Below, piece after piece: positions 38,112 to 38,169 of a DNA stretch of 38,169 nucleotides. Under the pieces are notes generated by a model. It searched no databases and was not told the DNA's origin. It saw nothing but the letters and a program-made list of their open reading frames with translations. A program made the translations under genes and the position numbers. Source of the stretch: Chara braunii (taxonomy: Eukaryota > Streptophyta > Charophyceae > Charales > Characeae); contig BFEA01000025.1 of the NCBI GenBank assembly GCA_003427395.1, positions 3,389,672 to 3,427,840 on the forward strand, read 5' to 3'. How positions within the stretch are numbered: position 1 is the first letter of the stretch; every line of letters starts with the position of its first letter.

Positions 38112-38169
<58 letters not shown>
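38112..38169. repeat. (CT)n microsatellite at window edge
   Basis: 29 CT repeats run to the last base, so the window ends within the tract. Confidence 0.97.

Overview
This window is eukaryotic nuclear DNA, most likely from a streptophyte (green plant lineage). A large-genome charophyte alga of the Chara type would fit, but that placement is inference. The evidence is one spliced gene whose protein reads closest to land-plant nucleolar GTPase 2, GT-AG introns of 0.2 to more than 5 kb, a plant-like U6 snRNA sequence, tRNA-derived SINE fragments, a decayed LINE, many palindromic MITE-like elements and abundant microsatellites. No bacterial-style gene or operon is present. Few of the open frames of 60 codons or more look like genes; most lie in simple repeats or transposon debris.

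The left two thirds (1 to about 22,630) hold a single minus-strand gene, NOG2/NUG2/GNL2, a circularly permuted GTPase of 60S ribosome assembly. I placed eight coding exons by hand: 22386-22632, 16822-16951, 13985-14154, 11248-11349, 10940-11044, 6850-6978, 3981-4121 and 1903-2003. Seven junctions are directly assignable and every reading phase agrees. One exon, about 45 residues after the N-terminal block, was not found and probably lies in the assembly gap at 17712-18665. The C-terminal exons lie beyond position 1. About 374 residues are visible.

The introns are filled with small elements. There are three palindromic MITE-like families, called A, B and C here, a 0.4-kb foldback element, minisatellites, SINE heads and two U6 snRNA copies on the opposite strand. 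The copy at 1638-1737 has intact catalytic motifs. The copy at 6312-6407 is damaged and A-tailed.

Upstream of the gene, a (TC)n/(AC)n tract lies directly before the ATG. The remainder, 22.9 to 38.2 kb, appears intergenic. It holds an 85-bp triple repeat, a 0.85-kb mosaic of short two-orientation motifs, a 0.5-kb tandem duplication, a degenerate LINE reverse transcriptase at about 28.8-31.6 kb, GTAC-centred palindromes, a degenerate minisatellite and further repeats. I recognise no second host gene there. The window starts in (AG)n and ends in (CT)n, so assembly limits probably coincide with dinucleotide repeats.
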